DNA of 16,061 nucleotides from JACVRW01 sp036407035 (GTDB lineage: Bacteria; Actinomycetota; Thermoleophilia; Solirubrobacterales; Thermoleophilaceae): the NCBI GenBank assembly GCA_036407035.1, contig DASXAA010000082.1:1-16061 (forward strand). The letters are read 5' to 3'. The first letter of the stretch is position 1. The number at the start of each line of letters is the position of its first letter. Shown here one piece after another: positions 1 through 6,754 of this stretch. Made by a program: the position numbers and the translations under genes. The notes below the pieces were generated by a model. That model saw nothing but the letters and a program-made list of their open reading frames with translations, made no database searches and was not told the DNA's origin.

Positions 1-1
1 G

Positions 2-475
2 CTGCGGCTCGGGGAGTCGGGCGGAACGAGGACGCTCGACCTGGGCGACGGCCTGCGCGCGGTGTCCGAGTACGGGACGCTGCGCTTCTCGGTCGCCCAG
101 GAGGAGGCCGCCCCGCCGGAGCCGGTCGGCCTGCCGGTGCCGGGCCGCGCGCGGTTCGGCGACTGGGAGGTGGAGGCGGCGCCCGGGCGGCCGGGCGACG
201 TGAGCGTCGGGCGGCTGGGGGCTGCCGTGACCGTGCGAGCGTGGCGCGACGGGGACCGGATGCGCCCCGTCGGGCTCGGTGGCACCAAGACCCTCCAGGA
301 CCTGTTCACCGACCGCAAGGTCCCCCGCGCGCTGCGTCATACGCTGCCCGTGGTCGAGAGCGGCGGCGAGATCGTGTGGGTGGCGGGGGTGGCGGTGGAC
401 GAGCGCTTCGCAGCCCCGGTCGACGACCCGGCGGCGATCGGGCTGAGCGCCCGCTCGCTGCGCCGGGTCGTCTGA
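2..475 (+). CDS. tilS: tRNA(Ile)-lysidine synthetase TilS, C-terminal part (5' truncated by window edge)
   Basis: TilS modifies the wobble cytidine (C34) of the AUA-reading tRNA-Ile to lysidine using ATP and lysine. Only the last 157 residues lie in the window; the N-terminal PP-loop ATPase domain is off the left edge. The open frame runs from base 2 with no stop. The visible part matches the substrate-binding and C-terminal domains: the stretch RDGDRMRPVGLGGTKTLQDL followed by FTDRKVPRALRHTLPVV and then IVWVAGVAVDERF is the characteristic TilS C-terminal core (Gly-rich turn, Lys-Leu-x-Asp-x-Phe-like segment, Val-Pro-Arg, and the WVAG strand). The gene ends 13 bp before the stop of the oppositely oriented exporter. 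A GTG at 62 is an internal codon, not a start. In many actinobacteria tilS is followed by hpt and ftsH; here it is not. Confidence 0.9.
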   Translation: MRLGESGGTRTLDLGDGLRAVSEYGTLRFSVAQEEAAPPEPVGLPVPGRARFGDWEVEAAPGRPGDVSVGRLGAAVTVRAWRDGDRMRPVGLGGTKTLQDLFTDRKVPRALRHTLPVVESGGEIVWVAGVAVDERFAAPVDDPAAIGLSARSLRRVV

Positions 476-488
476 TCGGGACTGGGAA

Positions 489-1949
489 CTAGGCCTCCGC
501 GCAGGCGGCCTCGGCGCGCGCCCGCTGCGGTGCGGGCTTCGGCTGCGGCCGCTCGATGACGGTGAGGGCGACGACGAAGGCGACCACCACCAGCGCGGCG
601 CCGATCAGGAACGCCAGGTGGTATCCGCTCGTGAGCGCCGACGCGGTGGACGCGCCGCCGTCGATCAGGCCCTCGCTGCGCGTGGTCGAGAGCGTGGCGA
701 GCACGGCCAGGCCGAGCGCGCCGCCGACCTGCGCGGTCGTGTTGACGAGGCCGGAAGCGAGGCCGGCGTCCTCCTGCGTCGCGCCCGACATCGCCAGCGT
801 CATCAGCGACGGGAAGGACACGCCGATGCCGAGCCCGAGCACCACCAGCGGCGGCAGCACGTCGACGACGTAGTCGCCGTCCACCGGCACGCGCGCGAAC
901 AGGGCGAGGCCGGCGGCCACGAGCACCATGCCGGAGAGCAGCGACCGGCGCGCGCCGAAGCGCGTGATCAGGCTCTCCGAGTAGCGCAGGGACAGCGTGC
1001 CCATCACGAGCGTGGTCGGCAGGAACGCGAGACCGATCTCGAGCGGGTCGTAGCCGAGCACGCGCTCCAGGTAGAGGGCGCCCATGAAGAACAGCCCGAA
1101 CATCCCGGCCACGAGCAGCGCCTGCACGATGTTCGCGCCCGACACGTTGCGCGACCGGAAGATCCGCAGCGGGATCAGCGGGTTCCTCGCGGTCGCCTCG
1201 CGGGCGATGAACGCCGCCAGCAGCGCGATCGAGACCGCGCCCAGCGCGAGCGCCTGCGCCGAGCCCCAGCCGCTCTCGGCGGCGGGCTTGACGATCGTGT
1301 ACACGCCCAGCATCAGCGCGCTCGTGATCAGGAGCGCGCCCGGCACGTCCGTGCCGCCGCCGAAGCCGATGCCCTCGTCGCGGGCGAGCAGCCGGTTGGC
1401 GAGGATCGCCGTGGCGATGCCGACCGGCACGTTGATGAAGAAGATCCAGTGCCAGTTGATCGACTCGGTGAGGACGCCGCCCGCGAGCAGCCCGACCGAG
1501 CCGCCGGCCGACGCGACGAACCCGTACACGCCGATCGCCTTCGCCTGCTCCCGGGGCTCCGGGAACATCGTCACGATCATGCCGAGCACGACGGCGGACG
1601 TCATCGCGCCGCCGATGCCTTGCACGAAGCGCGCCGCGACGAGCATGCCCTGGCTCTGCGCCAGGCCGCAGAGCAGCGAGGCGGCGGTGAACACGGCGAG
1701 GCCGGCGAGGAAGATGTCCTTGCGGCCGAGGATGTCGCCGAAGCGGCCGGCGAGCAGGAGCAGCCCGCCGAAGGCGATCAGATAGGCGTTCACGACCCAG
1801 GCGAGGCTCGACTGCGAGAAGCCGAGGTCCTCCTGGATCGAGGGCAGCGCGACGTTCACGACGGTCACGTCGAGCACGATCATCAGAACTCCCGCGCAGA
1901 GCACGTAGAGAGCCATCCAACGGGTCTTTTCCGGTGCTTGTGCAGTCAT
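489..1949 (-). CDS. MFS drug/proton antiporter, DHA2 (EmrB/QacA-like) family
   Basis: A 486-residue protein of the size and pattern of 14-TM DHA2 exporters, which expel hydrophobic or cationic compounds in exchange for protons. Motif D1 (LDVTVVNVALP, about residues 26-36) lies in TM1. Motif A in the TM2-3 loop is GRFGDILGRKD (68-78). A glycine-rich motif C-like segment (SAGGSVGLLAGG, about 152-163) is followed by NWHWIFFINVPVG, the usual DHA2 TM6 signature. The ATG start at 1949 has a perfect AGGAGG (1961-1956) six bases upstream, which fixes the start. It lies 79 bp downstream of upp on the same strand, with hairpins between them, so it may be only partly cotranscribed. No TetR/MarR regulator is adjacent, so the substrate cannot be inferred from context. 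An antibiotic, a metabolite or a nucleoside analogue are all possible. Confidence 0.9.
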   Translation of the reverse strand: MTAQAPEKTRWMALYVLCAGVLMIVLDVTVVNVALPSIQEDLGFSQSSLAWVVNAYLIAFGGLLLLAGRFGDILGRKDIFLAGLAVFTAASLLCGLAQSQGMLVAARFVQGIGGAMTSAVVLGMIVTMFPEPREQAKAIGVYGFVASAGGSVGLLAGGVLTESINWHWIFFINVPVGIATAILANRLLARDEGIGFGGGTDVPGALLITSALMLGVYTIVKPAAESGWGSAQALALGAVSIALLAAFIAREATARNPLIPLRIFRSRNVSGANIVQALLVAGMFGLFFMGALYLERVLGYDPLEIGLAFLPTTLVMGTLSLRYSESLITRFGARRSLLSGMVLVAAGLALFARVPVDGDYVVDVLPPLVVLGLGIGVSFPSLMTLAMSGATQEDAGLASGLVNTTAQVGGALGLAVLATLSTTRSEGLIDGGASTASALTSGYHLAFLIGAALVVVAFVVALTVIERPQPKPAPQRARAEAACAEA

Positions 1950-1985
1950 CGATTGCCTCCTGTCGTTCCCAGTCAGGAGTAGAGA

Positions 1986-2040
1986 CCGGGCGGCGCGCCG
2001 GAACTCATCGGCGGCCCGGCGGGACGGACTAGTTCGTCCC
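1986..2040 (-). terminator. Tandem hairpins after upp (possible terminator or attenuator)
   Basis: Two inverted repeats lie between upp and the exporter. The first, 2021-2040, is a near-palindrome overlapping the upp stop codon: arms GGGACG and CGTCCC, 18 of 20 bases symmetric. The second is a two-step stem: CCGGGC 1986-1991 pairs with GCCCGG 2014-2019, and CGCCG 1996-2000 pairs with CGGCG 2009-2013, with an 8-nt loop and a 4-nt bulge. Read on the minus strand, the bases after it are TCTCTACTCC, only weakly U-rich. A leaky intrinsic terminator between upp and the exporter is plausible but not proven. Confidence 0.35.
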
Positions 2041-2658
2041 GAACACCCGGTCGCCGGCGTCGCCCAGGCCGGGCCGGATGTATGCGTTCTCGTCGAGCTC
2101 GCGGTCCATGGCGGCGGCCCAGATCGGGACCTCGGGGTGGCGCTCCTCCACGGCGGCCAGGCCCTCGGGCGCCACGACCAGGCACACCAGCGCGAGCCAC
2201 TTCGCGCCCGCGCCCTTCAACCGGTCGAGCGCGTGCACGGCGCTGCCGCCGGTCGCGAGCATCGGGTCGACCACGAAGGTGTGCGCCGTGTCGAGGCCGG
2301 GGGGCAGCCGCTCGTAGTAGTCGATCGGCTCGTGCGCCTCCTCGTCGCGGTACATGCCCAGGTGCCCCACGCGGGCGCCGGGGAGCAGCCGGAGGAACGC
2401 CTCGACCATGCCGAGGCCGGCGCGCAGGACCGGCACGATCGCGATGTCGCTGGTAAGGCGGCTGCCGTTGGTCGGCTCGAGCGGCGTCTCGATCGGCACA
2501 TCCAGCACGGGCAGCTCGCGGGCCGCCTCGACGGCGAGGATCGCCGACGCCTCGAACAGCGCCTGCCTGAAGGCGGCGTGCCCGGTCTCGCGGTCGCGGA
2601 GGACCGTGAGCCTGTCGGCGAGGACGGGATGGTCGACCACCACAAGGCGTTGCGGCAT
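2029..2658 (-). CDS. upp: Uracil phosphoribosyltransferase
   Basis: Converts uracil and PRPP to UMP and pyrophosphate in the cytoplasm, salvaging the base released by pyrimidine-nucleoside phosphorylase. The 209-residue length is standard for bacterial Upp. Diagnostic motifs are present: VPVLRAGLGM (76-84 region), the PRPP-binding loop VVDPMLATGGSA (129-140), and the C-terminal uracil-binding segment YIRPGLGDAGDRVFGT (193-208). The start is the ATG at 2658. No Shine-Dalgarno is obvious and only 29 bp separate it from the divergent salvage locus, so transcription is probably leaderless or nearly so. Its divergence from the cytidine deaminase fusion and the phosphorylases makes functional sense: cytidine to uridine to uracil to UMP. 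Confidence 0.95.
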   Translation of the reverse strand: MPQRLVVVDHPVLADRLTVLRDRETGHAAFRQALFEASAILAVEAARELPVLDVPIETPLEPTNGSRLTSDIAIVPVLRAGLGMVEAFLRLLPGARVGHLGMYRDEEAHEPIDYYERLPPGLDTAHTFVVDPMLATGGSAVHALDRLKGAGAKWLALVCLVVAPEGLAAVEERHPEVPIWAAAMDRELDENAYIRPGLGDAGDRVFGTN

Positions 2659-2688
2659 GGCGGGGGCACGATAGCCTCGACGCCGCTT
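2650..2688. promoter_or_regulatory. Compact divergent promoter region, upp / salvage locus
   Basis: Only 29 bp separate the two divergent start codons. The segment ACGATAGCCT (2668-2677) contains overlapping actinobacterial TAnnnT-type -10 elements: TATCGT on the minus strand (2673-2668), 9 bases from the upp ATG, and TAGCCT on the plus strand (2672-2677), 10 bases from the TTG at 2688. A plus-strand TTGCGG at 2650-2655 could be a weak -35 (16-bp spacer). Neither gene shows a Shine-Dalgarno. This would give near-leaderless divergent transcripts from overlapping promoters. The assignment is inferred from weak motifs. Confidence 0.3.
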
Positions 2689-3596
2689 TGCCGCCTCCCG
2701 AACGCAATGTCGAGCTCAAGGCCCGCGACCCCGACCCGCGCCGCTCGCTCGAGCTGGCGCTCGCCCTCGGCGCCGACGACCGCGGCGAGATCGTCCAGCG
2801 CGACACCTACTTCTCGCGCGCGCGAGGCCGCCTCAAGCTGCGCGAGCAGGAGCCGGGCGGCGCCGAGCTGATCGCCTACGAGCGCACCGACGCGGCCGAG
2901 CCCCGCGAGAGCGCCTATCGCGTCGTCCCGGTGAGCGATCCCGAGGCGCTGCGCGAGGCGCTCGACGCCTCCCTCGGCACCGTCGTCGTGGTCGAGAAGC
3001 GGCGCCGGTTGCTGCTCTGGGAGGGCGTTCGCATCCATCTCGACCAGGTCGAGCGGCTCGGCGCGTTCATCGAGCTCGAGGCCGTGGCCGGCGCCGGCTC
3101 CGACCTCACAGCCGAGCGCGCGAAGGTCGACCGCCTCCGCGACGAGCTCGAGATCGGCGACGACGCGCTCGTCGCCCGCAGCTACTCGGACCTCGTGCTA
3201 GACACCCCCGAGGCCCTCCTGACCGCCGCCGAGACCGCCATGCGCAACGCCTACGCCCCGTACTCCGGCTTCAAGGTCGGTGCGGCGCTGCGCACGCCCG
3301 CCGGCGCCGTGTACACCGGCGCCAACGTCGAGAACGCCGCCTACCCGCAGGGTCAGTGCGCCGAGGCCTCCGCGATCGGCGCACTCGCGGCGGCGGGCGA
3401 GACCGAGATCGCCGAGGTTGCCGTCGTGGCCGAGAAGGCCGACTTCTGCCCCCCGTGCGGCGGCTGCCGCCAGCGGCTCGCCGAGTTCTCCCAGCCGGAC
3501 ACCCCAGTGCACCTGGGGCGCCCCGGCGGCCCGCGCGAGACGACGACGGTCGGCGGCCTCCTCCCGCTCGGCTTCCGGCTGGAGCCGCCGGGGTGA
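2688..3596 (+). CDS. cdd: CYTH-domain / cytidine deaminase fusion protein
   Basis: A single uninterrupted frame of 302 residues with two domains. Residues about 5-170 are a CYTH domain (class IV adenylate cyclase/triphosphate-binding tunnel fold): RNVELKA near the start is the CyaB-type version of the ExExK motif, followed by RDTYF, GRLKLRE, VEKRRRLLLWEGVRIHLDQV and LGAFIELEAV, with SYSDL at the end. Residues about 174-302 are a complete tetramer-type cytidine deaminase: YAPYSGFKVGAALRT, NVENAAYPQG (213-222), the catalytic CAE (C224, E226) and PCGGCRQ (C257, C260 as the other zinc ligands). The deaminase converts (deoxy)cytidine to (deoxy)uridine. The TTG at 2688 is the first usable start; no SD is visible. 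An internal in-frame GTG at 3195, exactly at the domain border, could produce a separate deaminase but has no ribosome binding site. What the CYTH domain acts on is unknown (triphosphates are typical of the fold). Confidence 0.88.
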   Translation: MPPPERNVELKARDPDPRRSLELALALGADDRGEIVQRDTYFSRARGRLKLREQEPGGAELIAYERTDAAEPRESAYRVVPVSDPEALREALDASLGTVVVVEKRRRLLLWEGVRIHLDQVERLGAFIELEAVAGAGSDLTAERAKVDRLRDELEIGDDALVARSYSDLVLDTPEALLTAAETAMRNAYAPYSGFKVGAALRTPAGAVYTGANVENAAYPQGQCAEASAIGALAAAGETEIAEVAVVAEKADFCPPCGGCRQRLAEFSQPDTPVHLGRPGGPRETTTVGGLLPLGFRLEPPG

Positions 3597-4408
3597 GCGC
3601 CGCCGCCGCGGCCGCGGTCCTGAACGAGCGCTCGGGGCTGCGCCCGCGCGTGGCGGTCGTGCTCGGCTCGGGCCTCGGCGCCGTGGCCGGCGCCGTGGAG
3701 GGCGCCACCGCGATCGCCTACGCGGACCTGCCCGGCTTCCCGCGGCCGACCGTCGCGGGCCACGGCGGCAGCGCCGTGCTGGGCGAGATCGGCGGCGTGC
3801 CGGTCGCGCTGCTCCAGGGCCGCGCGCACGTGTACGAGGGCGGCGACCCCGAGGCCCTGCGCACGCCGGTGCGCGCCCTGCGCGCCGCCGGCGCCGAGAT
3901 CCTCGTGCTGACGAACGCGGCCGGATCGCTGCGCGCGGAGGTGGGCCCCGGCCGCCTGATGCTGATCGCGGACCACATCAACCTGAGCGGCACCAACGTG
4001 CTGATCGGCCCGCACACGGACGACCTCGGCGCCCGCTTCCCCAGCCTCAGGGACGCCTATGATCCGGAACTGCGGGCCGAGCTGAGCGCCGCCGCCGTGG
4101 AACTCGGGATCGACCTCGCCGAGGGCGTGTACCTGGCGGCGAGCGGCCCGAGCTTCGAGACCCCGGCCGAGATCCGCGCCTTCCGAACGCTCGGCGCCGA
4201 CGCCGTGGGCATGTCGACCGTGCACGAGACGATCGTCGCCCGCCAGGCGGGACTGCGCGTGGCCGCCGTGTCGGCGATCACGAACCTGGCGGAGGGCATG
4301 AGCGAGGAGGCGCTCAGCCACGAGCAGACGCTCGCCGCCGCCAAGCAGGGCGCGGCCGACCTCGCGCCGCTGATAGTGCGCTTCATCGAGCGGCTGGGGA
4401 GCGACTGA
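3593..4408 (+). CDS. punA: Purine nucleoside phosphorylase, trimeric PNP/MTAP family
   Basis: Splits inosine, guanosine and their deoxy forms with phosphate to the base and (deoxy)ribose-1-phosphate. It has 271 residues, typical of the trimeric family. Visible active-site elements are the phosphate loop GSGLG (25-29), a His in AGHGG (H57), GRAHVYEG (76-83, phosphate Arg77 and ribose-side Tyr81), NAAGSL (108-113), GPSFET (185-190, with E189 at the purine-binding Glu position), VGMSTV (205-210) and AITN (N231 at the purine-binding Asn position). The Glu/Asn pair is the signature of 6-oxopurine specificity in the human-type enzyme. The GTG start overlaps the preceding deaminase stop by 4 bp (GTGA), so the genes are translationally coupled. 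An upstream extension of the frame to 3356 lies inside the deaminase and is not credible. Confidence 0.94.
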   Translation: MSAAAAAAVLNERSGLRPRVAVVLGSGLGAVAGAVEGATAIAYADLPGFPRPTVAGHGGSAVLGEIGGVPVALLQGRAHVYEGGDPEALRTPVRALRAAGAEILVLTNAAGSLRAEVGPGRLMLIADHINLSGTNVLIGPHTDDLGARFPSLRDAYDPELRAELSAAAVELGIDLAEGVYLAASGPSFETPAEIRAFRTLGADAVGMSTVHETIVARQAGLRVAAVSAITNLAEGMSEEALSHEQTLAAAKQGAADLAPLIVRFIERLGSD

Positions 4409-4410
4409 CC

Positions 4411-5730
4411 GTGCACGTGCCCGAGCTGATCCGCCGCAAGCGCGACGGCGGCGAGCTGACGGAGGATGAGATCGGGTTCCTCGTCGAGGGCATCGCCGAC
4501 GAGTCCCTCAGCGGCGCCCAGGTCGGCGCGCTCGCGATGGCGATCCTCCTGCGCGGCATGACGCGCGCCGAGACCGTGGCGCTCACGGGTGCCATGACCC
4601 GCTCGGGCGAGGTGCTCGACTGGTCGGACGCGGGCCTGCCCGGCCCGGCGCTCGACAAGCACTCGACCGGCGGCGTGGGCGACAAGGTCAGCCTGCTGCT
4701 GGCGCCGATCGTCGCCGCCTGCGGCGGAGCGGTCCCGATGATCTCCGGCCGCGGCCTCGGCCACACCGGCGGCACGCTCGACAAGCTCGACTCGATTCCG
4801 GGGTACGACACCGCACCCGACGCCGACGCCTTCCGCCGCGCGGTGGCGAGGGCCGGCTGCGCGATCGTCGGCCAGACCGCCAGCCTCGCGCCCGCCGACC
4901 GCCGCCTCTACGCGATCCGCGACGCGACCGGCACGGTCGAGTCGGAGCCGCTGATCGTCGCGTCGATCCTGTCGAAGAAGCTCGCCGCCGGGCTGGATGC
5001 GCTGGCGATGGACGTGAAGGTCGGCTCGGGCGCGTTCATACCGGAGCGCCAGGCGACCCGCGAGCGGGCTCGCCGGATCGTGGAGGTGGCTAGCGGGAAC
5101 GGCCTGCCGACGGTCGCGCTGCTGACCGACATGGACGCCGTGCTCGGCCGCACGGCGGGCAACGCCGTGGAGGTGCGCGAGTCGATCGACCACCTGACCG
5201 GCGCCGCGAACGACCCGCGGCTGGTCGAGGTCACGCTCGCCCTCTGCGCCGAGCTGCTCCAGCTCGGGCGCGTCGAGCCGGTCGCGGAGAACGCTCGCGC
5301 GCAGGCGGAGCGCGCGCTCCAGAGCGGCGCCGCCGCCGAGCGCTTCCAAGCGATGGTCGTGGAGCTCGGCGGGCCGCCGGACCTGATCGAGAGCCCGGAC
5401 CGGCACCTCGCGAAGGCTCTCGTAGTCAGGCCCGCGGAGCCCGCCGAGGCCGGGGTGGTGACCGCAGTCGACGTGCGGGCGGTCGGGCTTGCGGTGGTCG
5501 CGCTCGGCGGCGGCCGCACGCGCGAGGACCAGCCGATCGACCACGCCGTCGGCCTCACCGACGTGGCCGCCCCCGGCGAGCGGGTGGAGCCCGGCGGCCG
5601 GCCGCTGGCGGTCGTCCACGCGGCGGACGAGGACGCCGCCGCCCGCGCGGCGGACCGGCTGCGCGCCGCGTACACGCTCGGCGACTCCGCACCGCTCCGG
5701 CACGACCCGGTCCTGGAGGTGCTGCGCTGA
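4411..5730 (+). CDS. deoA: Thymidine / pyrimidine-nucleoside phosphorylase
   Basis: Phosphorolyses thymidine, deoxyuridine or uridine to the free base plus (deoxy)ribose-1-phosphate. The 439-residue length fits the class II nucleoside phosphorylase family (DeoA/Pdp). The phosphate-binding loop KHSTGGVGDKVS is at 83-94 and the family signature SGRGLGHTGGTLDKL at 112-126. The Arg/Lys-containing segment YAIRDATGTVES, with downstream SILSKK, follows near 171-193, and the C-terminal alpha/beta domain is complete. The GTG start at 4411 lies two bases after the punA stop. I cannot tell whether it prefers thymidine alone (DeoA) or all pyrimidine nucleosides (Pdp). The uracil it frees can be reused by the divergent upp. 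Confidence 0.93.
   Translation: MHVPELIRRKRDGGELTEDEIGFLVEGIADESLSGAQVGALAMAILLRGMTRAETVALTGAMTRSGEVLDWSDAGLPGPALDKHSTGGVGDKVSLLLAPIVAACGGAVPMISGRGLGHTGGTLDKLDSIPGYDTAPDADAFRRAVARAGCAIVGQTASLAPADRRLYAIRDATGTVESEPLIVASILSKKLAAGLDALAMDVKVGSGAFIPERQATRERARRIVEVASGNGLPTVALLTDMDAVLGRTAGNAVEVRESIDHLTGAANDPRLVEVTLALCAELLQLGRVEPVAENARAQAERALQSGAAAERFQAMVVELGGPPDLIESPDRHLAKALVVRPAEPAEAGVVTAVDVRAVGLAVVALGGGRTREDQPIDHAVGLTDVAAPGERVEPGGRPLAVVHAADEDAAARAADRLRAAYTLGDSAPLRHDPVLEVLR
5715..5729 (+). promoter_or_regulatory. Ribosome binding site and CTG start that fix the add N-terminus
   Basis: GGAGGT at 5715-5720 lies six bases before a CTG at 5727-5729, which overlaps the deoA stop TGA (5728-5730) as CTGA. 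The same start/stop overlap geometry occurs elsewhere in the locus with GTGA and ATGA. No ATG, GTG or TTG exists in this frame between the last upstream stop and the GTG at 5751, which would truncate the enzyme's metal site. Confidence 0.7.
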
Positions 5731-6689
5731 CCCCCAAGGTCGAGCTGCACGTGCACCTCGAGGGCACCGCCCCGCCCGGCCTGATCCGCCGCCTGGCAGA
5801 GCGCAACGGCCTGCCGGTGCCGGAGGGCGTGCTCGACCTCGCCGACCGCTTCGTCTTCACGGACTTCCTCGACTTCCTCCGCACGTACGACCGCGCCGCG
5901 AGCGTGATCCGCACCGGCGAGGACTACCGCGACATCACCTACGAGTACCTGGCCTCCTGCGCCCGCGAGGACGCGATCTACGTGGAGCTGATCGCCTCGC
6001 CCGACCACGCCCGCCTGGCCGGCCTGAGCGACGAGGAGCACCTCGACGGCATCGGCCGCGGCATCGACGACGCCCGCCGGGACTTCGGCATCGACGCCCG
6101 CATCCTGATCTCCTGCGTGCGGAACTTCGGCGTGGAGCCCGCGCTGCGCGTGGCGCGGCACGCGGCCGAGCGGCCGCACCCCTACGTGGTCGGCTTCTCG
6201 ATGGCGGGCGACGAGGAGAACTACCCGCCGGGCGCCTACGCCGAGGCGTTCCGGATCGCCGCCGAGGCCGGCCTCGGCTGCTCCGTCCACGCCGGCGAGT
6301 GGGCCGGCCCGGAGAGCGTCCGTGAGGCGCTCGAGCTGCCGGTCAGCCGCATCGGCCACGGGGTGCGCTCGATCGAGGACCCCGAGCTGGTCGAGGAGCT
6401 GGCCGGCCGCGGCATGGTGCTCGAGTGCTGCCCGACCAGCAACGTCGTCCTCGGCCTCTACCCGACCTACGAGGAGCACCCGCTGCCGCGCCTGGCGGAG
6501 GCGGGCGTGCGGGTCACGCTGGGCTCCGACGACCCCCCATATTTCGGCGCCTCGATCGGCGGCGAGTACGAGGTCTGCAGGGACCGGTTCGGCTTCGGCG
6601 AGGAGCGCCTCGCCGCCCTCACCCGCACCGCGATCGAGGCCGCATTCTGCGGGGAGGGGCTCAAACAGGGGTTAATGGAAAGGGTGTAG
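5727..6689 (+). CDS. add: Adenosine deaminase, likely CTG start
   Basis: Hydrolyses adenosine and deoxyadenosine to inosine and deoxyinosine, feeding PunA. Read from CTG 5727 it has 320 residues and begins TPKVELHVHLEGT, the canonical N-terminus of the family; H8 and H10 are the paired zinc-binding histidines. Downstream are HAGEWAGP (H188 zinc ligand, E191 catalytic acid), RIGHGVRS (H211), ECCPTSN (233-239) and LGSDDPPYF (D268/D269, zinc and substrate aspartates). The first conventional start, GTG 5751, would remove H8 and break the metal site, so it is almost certainly wrong. The gene overlaps deoA by 4 bp. The family also includes adenine deaminases and aminodeoxyfutalosine deaminases. The nucleoside-locus context favours adenosine, but the LGSDDPP variant of the usual NSDDP leaves some doubt about substrate. 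Confidence 0.9.
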   Translation: MTPKVELHVHLEGTAPPGLIRRLAERNGLPVPEGVLDLADRFVFTDFLDFLRTYDRAASVIRTGEDYRDITYEYLASCAREDAIYVELIASPDHARLAGLSDEEHLDGIGRGIDDARRDFGIDARILISCVRNFGVEPALRVARHAAERPHPYVVGFSMAGDEENYPPGAYAEAFRIAAEAGLGCSVHAGEWAGPESVREALELPVSRIGHGVRSIEDPELVEELAGRGMVLECCPTSNVVLGLYPTYEEHPLPRLAEAGVRVTLGSDDPPYFGASIGGEYEVCRDRFGFGEERLAALTRTAIEAAFCGEGLKQGLMERV

Positions 6690-6754
6690 GGTGGCGTCGG
6701 TTTCGGGCCTGGGAGGGCCCGGGACGTGGCCCGTCTACCAGGAGGGAAGCAATC
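6690..6754 (+). promoter_or_regulatory. Leader of the lipoprotein gene with two possible hairpins and a strong RBS
   Basis: This 65-bp gap is the largest inside the salvage locus. CGGGCC at 6704-6709 can pair with GGCCCG at 6716-6721 or with an identical copy at 6728-6733, so the two stems are mutually exclusive. AGGAGGGA (6740-6747) sits about seven bases before the GTG start at 6755 and is among the strongest Shine-Dalgarno sequences in the window. A TAGGGT at 6687-6692 fits the loose TAnnnT -10 pattern, but I see no convincing -35. The hairpins could tune expression of the transporter genes relative to the upstream enzymes. Confidence 0.35.

Noticed and set aside
337..1920. A 527-codon minus-strand open frame over the exporter.
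   Set aside because: Arg-rich composition, while the overlapping frame shows clear MFS motifs and a perfect RBS.
3195..3596. A separate cytidine deaminase gene starting at the GTG 3195.
   Set aside because: There is no Shine-Dalgarno and no stop separating it from the CYTH frame. Kept as an alternative initiation possibility within the fusion entry.
5751..6689. Adenosine deaminase starting at GTG 5751.
   Set aside because: It would remove the first zinc-binding His of HVH, and it has no RBS at the proper distance.
6672..6692. A possible promoter (TTAATG / TAGGGT) for the lipoprotein gene.
   Set aside because: The two elements are only 9 bp apart and no -35 is recognisable; too weak to list as a promoter on its own.
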